Source of the DNA: an uncultured Tateyamaria sp.
Lineage (GTDB): Bacteria; Pseudomonadota; Alphaproteobacteria; Rhodobacterales; Rhodobacteraceae
Assembly: GCF_947503705.1 (NCBI RefSeq)
Contig: NZ_CANNES010000001.1
Location: 124,001-188,000 of the forward strand
Direction of reading: 5' to 3'
DNA length: 64,000 nt
Positions 26,691-35,223 of the stretch are shown piece by piece; position 1 is the stretch's first letter, and each line of letters begins with the position of its first letter. The position numbers were made by a program, and so were the translations under genes. Under the pieces are notes generated by a model. That model was not told the DNA's origin, made no database searches, and saw only the letters and a list, made by a program, of their open reading frames with translations.

Positions 26691-27389
26691 ATGCGGTTCT
26701 GGATCGCGGGTCTGGCTGCTTGGATATTGGCGACGCCCGCCTTTGCCGACTGGCAGTTTCTGGAAAACTGGACCGACCCCATTGATCAGGCCACCGTCCG
26801 CGCAGCGACCGCCACGGGCGACGATGGCACCACGCTGCACCTTTACCGTAACGCGTCCGGGCGGGTCTATGCGCTCTTCACCCTGCCGCAGGGCGGCGCG
26901 GACCTCGCGGCACAAGGGATCGTGGCCCGGATCACACCCGAAGGGTTCGCCACCAAGGACATCGAAGTGCGCCCCGAACCAGGTCGCATCATCGAATACG
27001 GGCTCAGCACCGGGCGGATGCTACGCGACCGGCTCTGGCATGGCGAGGGGGAGGCACCGGCATTCGGCACCTTCCGCGACCTGCTTGAGGCTCCGGCACT
27101 GACCGCCCGCTTTCAGCTGGAAGACGACAGCGCCCGCACCAGCACATGGGTGATGGAAGGGGCAGGTCTGCCCATTGCCCAGGCGCTGGGGATCAAGATA
27201 GAGGGCGTGGCAGCAGGGGCCGAATGGGACGACGCCGCCGCGCAGTCCCTCTTGGCCGCGATGACAGCCTGCCAGTTCCCCAAACTCGACGTGACCTGTG
27301 TGCAAAAGGTCACCGCCTGCAGCAGCGCCATCAGCGAGGACCGCGACATTGACGGGTTCGAAACCTGCGTCGCTGCCCCGTCCAAATAA
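26691..27389 (+). CDS. Exported protein of unknown function, partner of MORN protein
   Basis: A 232-residue protein with a signal peptide ending at PAFADWQ near residue 20. No family is recognised. It begins with WQFLENWTDPIDQATVRAAT, has a strand-rich middle, and ends with a cysteine-containing tail (TACQFPKLDVTCVQKVTACSS and ETCVAA) that could form disulfides. Only 5 bases separate it from the MORN gene, so the two are almost certainly cotranscribed and act together in the periplasm. It converges on the next gene. Confidence 0.75.
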   Translation: MRFWIAGLAAWILATPAFADWQFLENWTDPIDQATVRAATATGDDGTTLHLYRNASGRVYALFTLPQGGADLAAQGIVARITPEGFATKDIEVRPEPGRIIEYGLSTGRMLRDRLWHGEGEAPAFGTFRDLLEAPALTARFQLEDDSARTSTWVMEGAGLPIAQALGIKIEGVAAGAEWDDAAAQSLLAAMTACQFPKLDVTCVQKVTACSSAISEDRDIDGFETCVAAPSK

Positions 27390-27395
27390 TGTCGC

Positions 27396-27902
27396 TCAGT
27401 CGGAAAAGTCCAACGGCTCAAGGCCCCGGGACCGGCGATAGCCGTTGATGACAAATTCGATATCTGCCTGAGATTTCAGGCGTGGAAAGTCATAGCGCAG
27501 CGATTCCTGGTAGGCGACTGAACGCACCCGCTCGTAACTGCCCAAGACTGTGCCAAACAGCAACAGGATCGAAAAGGACGCCACCGCCGTGGCGGCCAGT
27601 GGAACTTCCCTTGGGGATTTCGTCACAACATAAAGGGCAACCGCCCCAATCAGGCCCAAAGCGGCCGGGATCACATCGCCCACCGCCGCATTCCGACTGG
27701 CGCCCGTGATCATCCCGGTGACCAGGGCCAGCGTGCCAAAGACAAAAGCAATCAGGCACAGAACCGGAATTTGGCTCTGTTTTTGGTCGCTCACCGCCTC
27801 AACAACCTTGAGAAACAGGAAAACAACCAGAACAAAGCCCGCAGCGATCGCCACGATGATCAGGGTCTTTTCCAGGCTTGCGGTAATATCTGTGCCGTAC
27901 AT
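27396..27902 (-). CDS. Membrane protein of unknown function
   Basis: A 168-residue protein with four predicted TM helices (about residues 12-35, 45-66, 76-92 and 104-122), followed by a soluble C-terminus containing YDFPRLKSQADIEFVINGYRR-type sequence. No family motif is seen. Its ATG overlaps the stop of the preceding secreted protein gene (TGATG), so the two are coupled. It converges on the MORN partner gene with 6 bases between stops. Confidence 0.7.
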   Translation of the reverse strand: MYGTDITASLEKTLIIVAIAAGFVLVVFLFLKVVEAVSDQKQSQIPVLCLIAFVFGTLALVTGMITGASRNAAVGDVIPAALGLIGAVALYVVTKSPREVPLAATAVASFSILLLFGTVLGSYERVRSVAYQESLRYDFPRLKSQADIEFVINGYRRSRGLEPLDFSD

Positions 27903-28237
27903 CAGCCGTTCACCATGCCACCGCCCAGCACGCCGGGTACGTTGATGAAATCCTGTTGATCATAAAGGCTTGGGGGCGGCTGATAGGCCTGAAACCCCTC
28001 GCGGGTCGGGCTGCCCTCCAGCAAATCGTCGGGAAAAAAGCACGCAATCAGAGCGTCACCCTCGGCAGGGGTCAGGGTTTCGGAATTGGCTGATTTACGG
28101 GTGATGGTGGCACAGAATTCCTCACGCGATAGTGCGGGGTCTTCGGCTTCGATCACCTCGGGGTCATCGGCCCGCAGCGGCGTTGCCACCAACCAAACCC
28201 CGACGAGGCCGCAATTGAACAAGTGTAAAGCGCGCAT
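27902..28237 (-). CDS. Small exported protein of unknown function
   Basis: A 111-residue protein. The ATG at 28237 (MRALHLFNCGLVGVW) gives a signal peptide cut near ATPLRADD; the open frame extends to 28300 without a better start. The mature part is acidic, has two cysteines (EEFCATITR and LIACFFPDD) and ends GVLGGGMVNG. No family is recognised. It is coupled to the membrane protein gene that follows and may be its periplasmic partner. Confidence 0.62.
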   Translation of the reverse strand: MRALHLFNCGLVGVWLVATPLRADDPEVIEAEDPALSREEFCATITRKSANSETLTPAEGDALIACFFPDDLLEGSPTREGFQAYQPPPSLYDQQDFINVPGVLGGGMVNG

Positions 28238-28312
28238 TCTGGAAATCTTCGTTGCACTCAAATATGAGCGCATACTACCACACGTTGATCGCTCTGGCAA
28301 AACATGCAGTGA

Positions 28313-29071
28313 CTAAGCCACCGACGCGCGCATCGTCCCGGGCCAGGTGGCATCCAGCCACAACCGGTCCACGGTGTCCAACTCTTCGGCCAGGATGGGC
28401 ATATCACTCTCCCAATAACGACCCGACTCCACGATATAGCCCAATTCGGCCTCCCGCGCTTGCGCCCGGCCCACCGCGATCAGGTCCGGGGCTTGGGCAC
28501 GCGGCGCGCCCGCCTCCAACTGCTCCGGGCTGACCACCGGACAGACAAGGCGGCTTTCGCCAAAGGGGGCGCGCAGGCAGGCGCAATCCTGCAATGCGGC
28601 CAACAGCATCAGGCGGGCCGACTTGGCCTCAAGACTGCGCAGGGTCACATCATCGCGCAGCGGATCAGCCGTGCCCGTCCCGTAAAAGTGTCCCTTGCCC
28701 TGCGCCGGGTACACCATGTCACAGCCGTAAAAGACGATCCCGGCAGGCCGCAACGCATGCAGCGCCCAATACCCGGCGGTAAAGGCCATCGTGCCCCCGG
28801 CATATACGATCCCGCCATAAGCATTGTTTGCAGGCACATAATGTTCAGAGCGGATCAGGCGCTGCCCTTCCCCCACCATGGGGGGCATCCGGTCGGGCGC
28901 AAAATCGTCGGGCGCAATGTGATAATCCCAATCGTCGCGAACCTGCCAGGCATTGTTGATCGCCACGATGGCCGAAAACAGGGATTTGGGCAGGTCGCGG
29001 GCTTGGGTAACATTGGGCGCACTGCCAAGGATCAGGATCGGTTTCGTCTGGGTCATCACATTACCACTCAT
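28313..29071 (-). CDS. Rossmann-like protein of unknown function (possible MptE-like or glycosyltransferase-like)
   Basis: A roughly 252-residue cytosolic protein. The N-terminal strand-loop ILILGSAPNVTQA, then AIVAINNAWQVRDDWDYHIAPDDF, resembles nucleotide-binding proteins of the MptE-like/DUF115 type and some sialyltransferase-like folds, in which G-x-(G/A)-P-S/N is followed by a conserved N and W-D/Y. A central GGTMAFTAGYWALHAL and FYGCDMVYP fit a site for a phosphorylated or sugar ligand. The ATG is at 29071 or 29056. The function remains open. Confidence 0.6.
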   Translation of the reverse strand: MSGNVMTQTKPILILGSAPNVTQARDLPKSLFSAIVAINNAWQVRDDWDYHIAPDDFAPDRMPPMVGEGQRLIRSEHYVPANNAYGGIVYAGGTMAFTAGYWALHALRPAGIVFYGCDMVYPAQGKGHFYGTGTADPLRDDVTLRSLEAKSARLMLLAALQDCACLRAPFGESRLVCPVVSPEQLEAGAPRAQAPDLIAVGRAQAREAELGYIVESGRYWESDMPILAEELDTVDRLWLDATWPGTMRASVA

Positions 29072-29162
29072 TGTCACAGACGCGCACCTGCCCCCAACGG
29101 TTTAGGGCGACCGAGGGGCAGGTCAATTGCCCGTCGCAAGATACCGCCCAAGGGCGGCTGCC

Positions 29163-30692
29163 TCAGACCACCTCACCCGCCTCCATCCGGTTCAGGAATG
29201 CCTCTGCCTCCGACAGCACCGTCGCCCGTTTTTCGTCATCCATCCGGTCCCACGTCCGGTACATATTGCCCATCCGCGCATTGTTCGAAAACCGCTCTCG
29301 GTGTCGGTCCAGGAAATGCCAATAGAGCAGGTTAAAGGGGCATGCCCCCGCGCCCGTCTTGACGCTGACCTTGTAGGCGCAGCCTTTGCAGTAATCCGAC
29401 ATCCGGTTGATATAGGCCCCCGACGACACGTAGGGCTTGGACGCGATCACGCCCCCATCCGCGAATTGCGACATGCCCACGACATTGGGGGCCTCCACCC
29501 ACTCAAACGCGTCCGCATAGACGGCCAGATACCACTCCGACACCGCGCCCGGATCAATCCCTGCGAGCAGTGCAAAGTTGCCGGTCACCATCAGCCGCTG
29601 AATATGGTGGGCATAGGCCTCGTCGCGGGTCTGTTCCACAGCCTTTGAGACACAGCGCATCCGTGTCTCCGCCCCCCAGAAAAAATCCGGCAGCTTGCGG
29701 TCATGATTCAACCCGTTACGGCCCGCATAATCCGGCCCTTCCAAAAAATAGATGCCGCGCACATATTCACGCCAGCCAATGACCTGACGAATAAACCCTT
29801 CGGCCGCATTGATGGGTACGTCGCCCGCCTTCCACGCATCCTCGACAGCCCGGCACACCTCGATCGGGTCCAGCAGGCCGATGTTCAGATAAGGCGACAC
29901 AAGCGCGTGATAGAGAAACTGATGCTCGGCCAGCATCGCATCCTGGTAATCGCCAAACTTGGCCAGCCCGTGTTTCACAAAATGGGCCAAGGCCCGCCGC
30001 GCCTGACCCTGATCGGTGGCAAACCAGAACGGGCGCACCGCCCCGAAATGGCTGTCAAAGCGGCGCTCGACCAGCGCAATCACATCCTCGACCACTGCAT
30101 CAGGCGTAAATTGCATCGGTCCGCTAAAATTCACCTCATCGGGTGCCGGCTTGCGGTTGTCATGGTCATAATTCCACTTGCCGCCCGCCGGGTCATCGCC
30201 CTCCATCAACAGGCCCGTTTCCCGGCGCATCTCTCGGTAAAAATACTCCATGCGCAGGGCCTTGCGCCCCTCGGCCCAGGTCTCGAACCGGGCATGGCTG
30301 GCCAGAAACCGGTCATCCTCCAGCAAGGTCACGGTCAGGGGGCAGTCCTCCAGCGCCGCGATCAAACGCCACTCGCCGGGCCGGGTCGCAATGACCTCGC
30401 TGGCGCCATATTGCTCAGCCCGCCGGATCAACTCGCCCGGGATGCTCTGCGCATTCGCGGTGTCATCCAACTCAGCATAGGCCACCTGCCAGCCATCATC
30501 GCGCAACCGTGCCGCAAATTTGCGCATCGCGGCCAGAATCAAGACGATCTTCTTGGGGTGATGGGGCACATAGGTGCCCTCCTCCATCACCTCGGCCATC
30601 ACCACGACATCCGACGCCCTATCGGCGGCTTTCAATGACGCCAACCCTTCGCTCAGTTGATCGCCCAAAACCAGGATCAAACGGCTCACCAC
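29163..30692 (-). CDS. Cryptochrome/photolyase with Fe-S cluster (FeS-BCP, PhrB/CryB type)
   Basis: A 509-residue prokaryotic photolyase-related protein. The N-terminal antenna domain begins LILVLGDQLSEGL. The C-terminal FAD domain holds NRMSDYCKGC. Cysteines CKGC with a third 13 residues on (GACPF), plus one in RMRCVSKAV, match the four ligands of the 4Fe-4S cluster known from PhrB of Agrobacterium, a (6-4) photolyase. It uses blue light to repair (6-4) photoproducts or to signal. It overlaps the upstream SDR gene by 7 bases. Confidence 0.9.
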   Translation of the reverse strand: MVSRLILVLGDQLSEGLASLKAADRASDVVVMAEVMEEGTYVPHHPKKIVLILAAMRKFAARLRDDGWQVAYAELDDTANAQSIPGELIRRAEQYGASEVIATRPGEWRLIAALEDCPLTVTLLEDDRFLASHARFETWAEGRKALRMEYFYREMRRETGLLMEGDDPAGGKWNYDHDNRKPAPDEVNFSGPMQFTPDAVVEDVIALVERRFDSHFGAVRPFWFATDQGQARRALAHFVKHGLAKFGDYQDAMLAEHQFLYHALVSPYLNIGLLDPIEVCRAVEDAWKAGDVPINAAEGFIRQVIGWREYVRGIYFLEGPDYAGRNGLNHDRKLPDFFWGAETRMRCVSKAVEQTRDEAYAHHIQRLMVTGNFALLAGIDPGAVSEWYLAVYADAFEWVEAPNVVGMSQFADGGVIASKPYVSSGAYINRMSDYCKGCAYKVSVKTGAGACPFNLLYWHFLDRHRERFSNNARMGNMYRTWDRMDDEKRATVLSEAEAFLNRMEAGEVV

Positions 30693-31348
30693 GGCACCTC
30701 TGCCCCGGAATAATCGTAAAACCCGCCGCTCTGGTCAGGACCCAACCCATCCATGACGGCCATCAGGTTTCCAGCCGCCTCCGCAGCCGAAACGGCAGGG
30801 TGACGACCCAGATACTTCTCGGTAAACGGCGTCGCCACGGTGCCGGGATGCAGGGCCACCAGACAGGCGTGCTTGTGGGTTCGCCCCAACTCGATCGCAG
30901 AGGTGCGCACCACTTGGTTCACCGCCGCCTTGGCCGTGCGGTAACTGATCCAACCGCCAATCCGGTTGTCGCCAATCGACCCCACGCGCGCCGACAACAC
31001 AGCAACAACAGACGGCGCATCGCGATCCAACAGGCCCGCCACATGGGACAAGACCAGCGCAGGCCCCATCGCATTCAGCGCAAATTGATCCATCATCGCA
31101 TCGCGGCTGACCGCCTTGATGGTCTTCTCAGGCACCGCCCCGTCAATCTCCAGGGCCCCCGTCGCAACAATAATCCGTGCATAGGGACCACGGCCCGCCA
31201 AATGCGCCTCAACCGACGCAGGGTCGGTAATGTCAAAGCCATCCACAGACCGCGACAGCCCGTGCACTCTGTACCCACGGGCGGCATATGCGGACGCCAG
31301 AGCAGACCCAATGCCCCCCGACGCCCCAATTATCAAAACCTCTTCCAT
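30686..31348 (-). CDS. Short-chain dehydrogenase/reductase (CsgA-like)
   Basis: A roughly 220-residue SDR. The cofactor loop is IIGASGGIGSALA at the N-terminus, the NAG-type motif appears as VATGAL, the catalytic Ser lies in AVLSARVGS, the YRTAK motif (Tyr-x-x-x-Lys) near 140, and then HPGTVATPFT. ATG 31348 gives the standard start. Another in-frame ATG at 31390 lies inside a dispersed GAACAATGAA-type repeat and would add 14 residues. The gene overlaps the photolyase gene, an association that suggests coexpression. The substrate is unknown. Confidence 0.85.
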   Translation of the reverse strand: MEEVLIIGASGGIGSALASAYAARGYRVHGLSRSVDGFDITDPASVEAHLAGRGPYARIIVATGALEIDGAVPEKTIKAVSRDAMMDQFALNAMGPALVLSHVAGLLDRDAPSVVAVLSARVGSIGDNRIGGWISYRTAKAAVNQVVRTSAIELGRTHKHACLVALHPGTVATPFTEKYLGRHPAVSAAEAAGNLMAVMDGLGPDQSGGFYDYSGAEVPW

Positions 31349-31384
31349 CTCGCCCGACCTAGCCCCGAAACGGAACTCTTCCAC

Positions 31385-31409
31385 CTTCATTGTTTCCCAA
31401 ATACTCAAT
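31385..31409 (-). repeat. Dispersed GAGTATTT...AACAATGAA element, copy upstream of SDR gene
   Basis: On the minus strand ATTGAGTATTT (31399-31409), GGG, then AAACAATGAAG (31385-31395). It matches the copies at 57736 and 62651 with small differences. Its ATG (31388-31390) is in frame with the SDR gene. Confidence 0.65.
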
Positions 31410-31468
31410 CCAAGGCCCCCAGAAATTCCACCCTTCCCATTTCAATCGAACCGGCTATAAATGCGGCC

Positions 31469-31549
31469 ATGACACTTGCCACGCATATCCCAAGCCCGCG
31501 CCTTTCCGGCGCCGCTCTGCGTGGCCTCCTGCTCCTAGTTCGCCTCTGA
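31469..31549 (+). CDS. leuL: leuA leader peptide (LeuL-type)
   Basis: A 26-codon open frame, MTLATHIPSPRLSGAALRG followed by LLLLVRL and TGA. Four consecutive leucine codons (CTC CTG CTC CTA), then Val-Arg-Leu, sit at its end, seven leucines in the last fifteen or so residues. It lies 79 bases before leuA. Its stop codon falls inside the left arm of a perfect 10-bp hairpin. This is the architecture of ribosome-mediated leucine attenuation: stalling at the Leu codons would change which hairpin forms. It was found by reading, because it is too short for normal gene calling. Confidence 0.8.
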   Translation: MTLATHIPSPRLSGAALRGLLLLVRL

Positions 31550-31593
31550 GCGCAGCCTGTTGGCGCGCCCGCTCAGAGGATAGCCCGCGCGCC
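31543..31593 (+). promoter_or_regulatory. Leucine attenuator: two mutually exclusive hairpins
   Basis: CCTCTGAGCG (31543-31552) pairs perfectly with CGCTCAGAGG (31570-31579). GGCGCGC (31562-31568) pairs perfectly with GCGCGCC (31587-31593). The two stems interleave, so only one can form at a time. The first includes the leader stop codon. No T-run follows the second stem, so control may act by Rho, pausing or leuA ribosome access instead of an intrinsic terminator. Confidence 0.65.
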
Positions 31594-31628
31594 CCAGGCT
31601 TCAGGATCAGATCAACAAGAGACCTCAC

Positions 31629-33185
31629 ATGACCCAAGACAAAGTTGTCATTTTCGACACAACACTCCGCGACGGCGAACAATCGCCCGGCGCCACCATG
31701 ACCCACGCAGAAAAGCTCGAGATTGCGGGTCTGCTGGACGAAATGGGCGTCGATATCATCGAGGCGGGCTTTCCCATCGCCTCCGAAGGGGACTTCAACG
31801 CCGTTTCCGAAATTGCGAAAAACGCCGATAATTCTGTTATCTGCGGGCTCGCCCGCGCCCAGATCGGCGACATCGACCGCTGTTGGGAGGCGGTCAAGCA
31901 CGCAGCAAAACCCCGCATCCACACCTTCATCGGCACCTCGCCCCTGCACCGCGCCATCCCGAACCTGACCATGGACGAAATGGCCGAGCGGATCGAACAG
32001 ACGGTCACCCACGCCCGCAACCTCTGCGACAACGTGCAATGGTCGCCCATGGACGCCACCCGGACCGAGCTTGACTACCTCTACCGCGTCGTGGAAATCG
32101 CCATCAAATGCGGGGCCACGACGATCAACATCCCCGACACAGTCGGCTACACCGCACCGCGCGAAAGCGCGGACCTGATCGCCAAACTGATCGAAAACGT
32201 CCCCGGCGCGGACGAGGTGATCTTTGCCACCCACTGCCACAATGATCTGGGCATGGCGACGGCCAACAGCCTCGCGGCCGTCGAGGCGGGCGCGCGCCAA
32301 ATCGAATGCACCATCAACGGGCTGGGCGAACGGGCGGGCAACACAGCCCTTGAGGAAGTCGTGATGGCCCTCAAGGTCCGCAACGATATCATGCCTTTCC
32401 AGACCGGCATCGACACGCGCAAGATCATGAACATCTCGCGCCGCGTCGCGGCAGTCAGCGGCTTTCCCGTGCAGTTCAACAAGGCCATCGTTGGCAAAAA
32501 CGCCTTTGCCCACGAAAGCGGCATCCACCAGGACGGCATGCTCAAAAACGCCGAGACGTTCGAGATCATGCGCCCCGAGGATGTGGGCCTTTCGGGCACC
32601 TCTTTGCCGCTGGGCAAGCATTCAGGCCGCGCCGCGCTGCGGGCCAAGCTTGAGGAACTGGGGTTCGAGGTGGGCGACAACCAGCTCAAGGACATCTTTG
32701 TCCGCTTCAAGGATCTGGCCGACCGGAAAAAAGAAGTCTTCGACGACGATCTCGTCGCCTTGATGCGCACCTCCTCTGACCCCGAAGACGAGCGGCTCAA
32801 GATCGAGAAATTGGCCGTGCGCTGTGGCACCGAAGGGCCGCAAGTGGCTGATATGGTTCTCAATATCGACGGCATCAGCCAGATGACGACGCAAACCGGC
32901 GACGGCCCCGTCGACGCGACCTTCAACGCGGTCAAGGCGCTCTTCCCGCACGAGGCGCGGCTGCAACTGTATCAGGTGCACGCCGTGACTGAAGGGACAG
33001 ACGCCCAAGCCACCGTGACGGTCCGGATGGAGGAAAACGGGCGCATCGTGACCGGCCAATCCGCCGACACCGACACCGTCGTGGCCAGCGCTAAGGCCTA
33101 TGTGCACGCGCTCAACCGCCTGCTCGTGCGGCGCGAAAAGGGCGGCAGCGACAAGGCCGAAATCAGCTACAAGGACGTCGGTTGA
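31629..33185 (+). CDS. leuA: 2-isopropylmalate synthase
   Basis: The 518-residue first enzyme of leucine biosynthesis. It condenses acetyl-CoA with 2-oxoisovalerate. The TIM-barrel start is FDTTLRDGEQSPGATM, and the metal ligands are that Asp and the histidines of ATHCHNDLGMATAN. GGLGERAGN-type sequence (NGLGERAGNTALEE) and NKAIVGKNAFAHESGIHQDG follow. The C-terminal allosteric LeuA domain (about 390-510) gives feedback inhibition by leucine. A leucine-rich leader peptide precedes it, so expression is probably also leucine-controlled. Confidence 0.96.
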   Translation: MTQDKVVIFDTTLRDGEQSPGATMTHAEKLEIAGLLDEMGVDIIEAGFPIASEGDFNAVSEIAKNADNSVICGLARAQIGDIDRCWEAVKHAAKPRIHTFIGTSPLHRAIPNLTMDEMAERIEQTVTHARNLCDNVQWSPMDATRTELDYLYRVVEIAIKCGATTINIPDTVGYTAPRESADLIAKLIENVPGADEVIFATHCHNDLGMATANSLAAVEAGARQIECTINGLGERAGNTALEEVVMALKVRNDIMPFQTGIDTRKIMNISRRVAAVSGFPVQFNKAIVGKNAFAHESGIHQDGMLKNAETFEIMRPEDVGLSGTSLPLGKHSGRAALRAKLEELGFEVGDNQLKDIFVRFKDLADRKKEVFDDDLVALMRTSSDPEDERLKIEKLAVRCGTEGPQVADMVLNIDGISQMTTQTGDGPVDATFNAVKALFPHEARLQLYQVHAVTEGTDAQATVTVRMEENGRIVTGQSADTDTVVASAKAYVHALNRLLVRREKGGSDKAEISYKDVG

Positions 33186-34522
33186 TCAAACCGGCCCTAA
33201 CGCTGCACCTCACGCCGCAAGCGCGGCAAGGCAAAGCATTGCCGAGCGACCTGCTCGCTCGGCAAATTCAACTGTTGATTCAGAACGGGTCCAACTGGTC
33301 CGAGATTCCGCCTGTGCTGCGCGGTTGCGTCTGGCTGAGCCGCTATGCCGGCGACGTGGCCAATGGCGGTCACTCGCAATTCATCGCAAATGCCATCGCG
33401 ACACTGGGGGATACAGGCGCGAGCACCGCGCTGGATTGGGTGATCGACGGCGCGCGCCAAGTCGGCGCTGACGACTTGGCCGACCTCGCCCAAGAGGCAC
33501 TTGATTGGGTCACCGCCCACCCTGAAGATGCGCAGGACCAGACCGGCGCATCCGGTGGGCGCGCGCCCGCCCTTGATCCGCTGGATACGCGCTATCTTAA
33601 ACTGGATCGCGGCGACACGGACGCGTTCGACGCGGCCCTCGCCCCCGCCGACCCAACGATTGCCGAAAACCTGCGTCACGCCCTCGGCATCGGTGCGCCC
33701 ACCATGCCCTATACCCCGCTGCACAGCGTAGCGATGCAACTGGCGCTGCTGCGCCATGAGCCCGTCCAGATCGTGCCACGCGGCGATTTTGACGCTGTCG
33801 TCCTGGCCCAAGTGGCCCAAAGCGATGCGGCCCGGCTGGCCCCTCTCAAACGGGCGCGCGTCGACGTGCTGTTTCACCTGCCAGGTCCCTGGTTTTCCGC
33901 CGCTTTGCTGGCCACGATGCACAGCCTGCCCGACGGCACATGGGTTGAGATCTGGGGCGACGACAAATTGTCCAAGGCGCGCCCGCATGTCGGGGGCAAG
34001 GGCCTCTTGCGCCTGATCGGGGCCGAGGCGCGTGACATCACCGTGAGCCAGGGCACCGTCACCGTCCTTCAGGCACCGCCTCCGCTGCAACAGCCAGCCG
34101 TGCCCGCACCAAAGGCCAAAGGCTTCTTTGCCCGGCGAAAACAACAAAAACAGCAAGCCATTTTTGACGCCCGCCTCGCCGCCGAGAACGCGGCCCGGGC
34201 CCGCGCCCCCACCGAAACCGCCCCACTGTCAGCGGGCAAGGCGCTGCACAAAGCCTGGTCAGATATGTACCTGGCCGAAGCACTCACGCGGTTCACCCAG
34301 GATCAAGGGTTGCCCGCCCCCACGGCCCTGCGCCTTATAAGTGTGGCGCAAGGGGATACCCCCAAAATCGACTGGATGTTCAAGTTCGGGCACGGTGCCA
34401 CCGACCCGACCGCGCACGTGATCCAGAAACCCGAAGCCGTGCTGGTCCGGCTCCAGGACGCTCCGGAACTCAGCCGCTACTTCGTCTCGGACCTGCGTGC
34501 GCTGGCCGAACAACTGGGTTAA
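33182..34522 (+). CDS. DMP19/DUF4375-type N-terminal domain protein, function unknown
   Basis: A 446-residue cytosolic protein starting at TTG 33182, which overlaps the leuA stop (TTGA). Residues about 30-80 (WLSRYAGDVANGGHSQFIANA) match the DMP19/DUF4375 domain. A middle region (170-290) looks like a separate alpha/beta domain. A basic linker FFARRKQQKQQ follows, and a C-terminal domain of about 110 residues contains DWMFKFGHGATDPTAHVIQ. No catalytic residues can be named. Its coupling to leuA may be only positional. Confidence 0.7.
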   Translation: MIKPALTLHLTPQARQGKALPSDLLARQIQLLIQNGSNWSEIPPVLRGCVWLSRYAGDVANGGHSQFIANAIATLGDTGASTALDWVIDGARQVGADDLADLAQEALDWVTAHPEDAQDQTGASGGRAPALDPLDTRYLKLDRGDTDAFDAALAPADPTIAENLRHALGIGAPTMPYTPLHSVAMQLALLRHEPVQIVPRGDFDAVVLAQVAQSDAARLAPLKRARVDVLFHLPGPWFSAALLATMHSLPDGTWVEIWGDDKLSKARPHVGGKGLLRLIGAEARDITVSQGTVTVLQAPPPLQQPAVPAPKAKGFFARRKQQKQQAIFDARLAAENAARARAPTETAPLSAGKALHKAWSDMYLAEALTRFTQDQGLPAPTALRLISVAQGDTPKIDWMFKFGHGATDPTAHVIQKPEAVLVRLQDAPELSRYFVSDLRALAEQLG

Positions 34523-35106
34523 TCGGCATAGGGGTTCTTCGCCCCGCGATCCGCGCTCAAGGACGGCTGCGACCGCTCGACAATTGCCAGCACCGCATCA
34601 GCCACGTGCACCTCGGCAATCGCATCATCGCCGCAGGCCACACGGATCTTATGCGCCTCCATCAGCACTTCGGCATGGCTCGACCCACGCGGCGGAATGA
34701 ATTTGTAGCAGGCCAGTTCAATGGTCAGACCCAGAGGATCGTTGAAATAAATCGAATCCATAAAGCCACGGTCCTTCACACCCGTATGGTCAATGCCCCG
34801 CGCCACCAGACGGGCCGGCACCTGCGCAAACATCGCCCGGTCCACCTCGAACGCCACATGATGGACACAGCCCGGATCGGTGGGGGTGCGGCCCGGATCG
34901 ACCGCCCGGCTTTCATCGGTAAAGATGGTGATCAGCCGCCCGTCACCGGGATCAAAATACAGATGCCCCTGTTCGGGATGATCCAGATTGGGCTGATCAA
35001 AGATGAACGGCATGCCCAGCACCCCTTCCCAAAAGTCGATAGAGGTTTGCCTATCCGCTCCCACAAGCGTGATATGATGTACCCCAAGACTCTGAACTTT
35101 TTGCAT
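34519..35106 (-). CDS. VOC-family (glyoxalase/ring-cleaving dioxygenase-like) protein
   Basis: A 195-residue protein of the vicinal-oxygen-chelate fold. Likely metal ligands are His in LGVHHITLV near residue 9, His in GCVHHVAFEVD near 90, and Glu in LTIELACY near 140, the spacing of glyoxalase and extradiol dioxygenase domains. The ATG at 35106 has AAGGA upstream, and upstream in-frame sequence lacks family similarity. The TTAA at its end gives stops in both directions, shared with the preceding plus-strand gene. It is divergent from an aromatic hydroxylase-like gene, so a role in aromatic breakdown is plausible. Confidence 0.8.
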   Translation of the reverse strand: MQKVQSLGVHHITLVGADRQTSIDFWEGVLGMPFIFDQPNLDHPEQGHLYFDPGDGRLITIFTDESRAVDPGRTPTDPGCVHHVAFEVDRAMFAQVPARLVARGIDHTGVKDRGFMDSIYFNDPLGLTIELACYKFIPPRGSSHAEVLMEAHKIRVACGDDAIAEVHVADAVLAIVERSQPSLSADRGAKNPYAD

Positions 35107-35223
35107 TTTCTCTTTTCCTTGCTGCGTTACATCCCGTGGCTTCCACAAAATGGAACATTTCCTTTGCATTGAAACTGGCGTCGCGGCAATGCTGGGCAAG
35201 GGCAATCAAGCGGGAAACAGACG

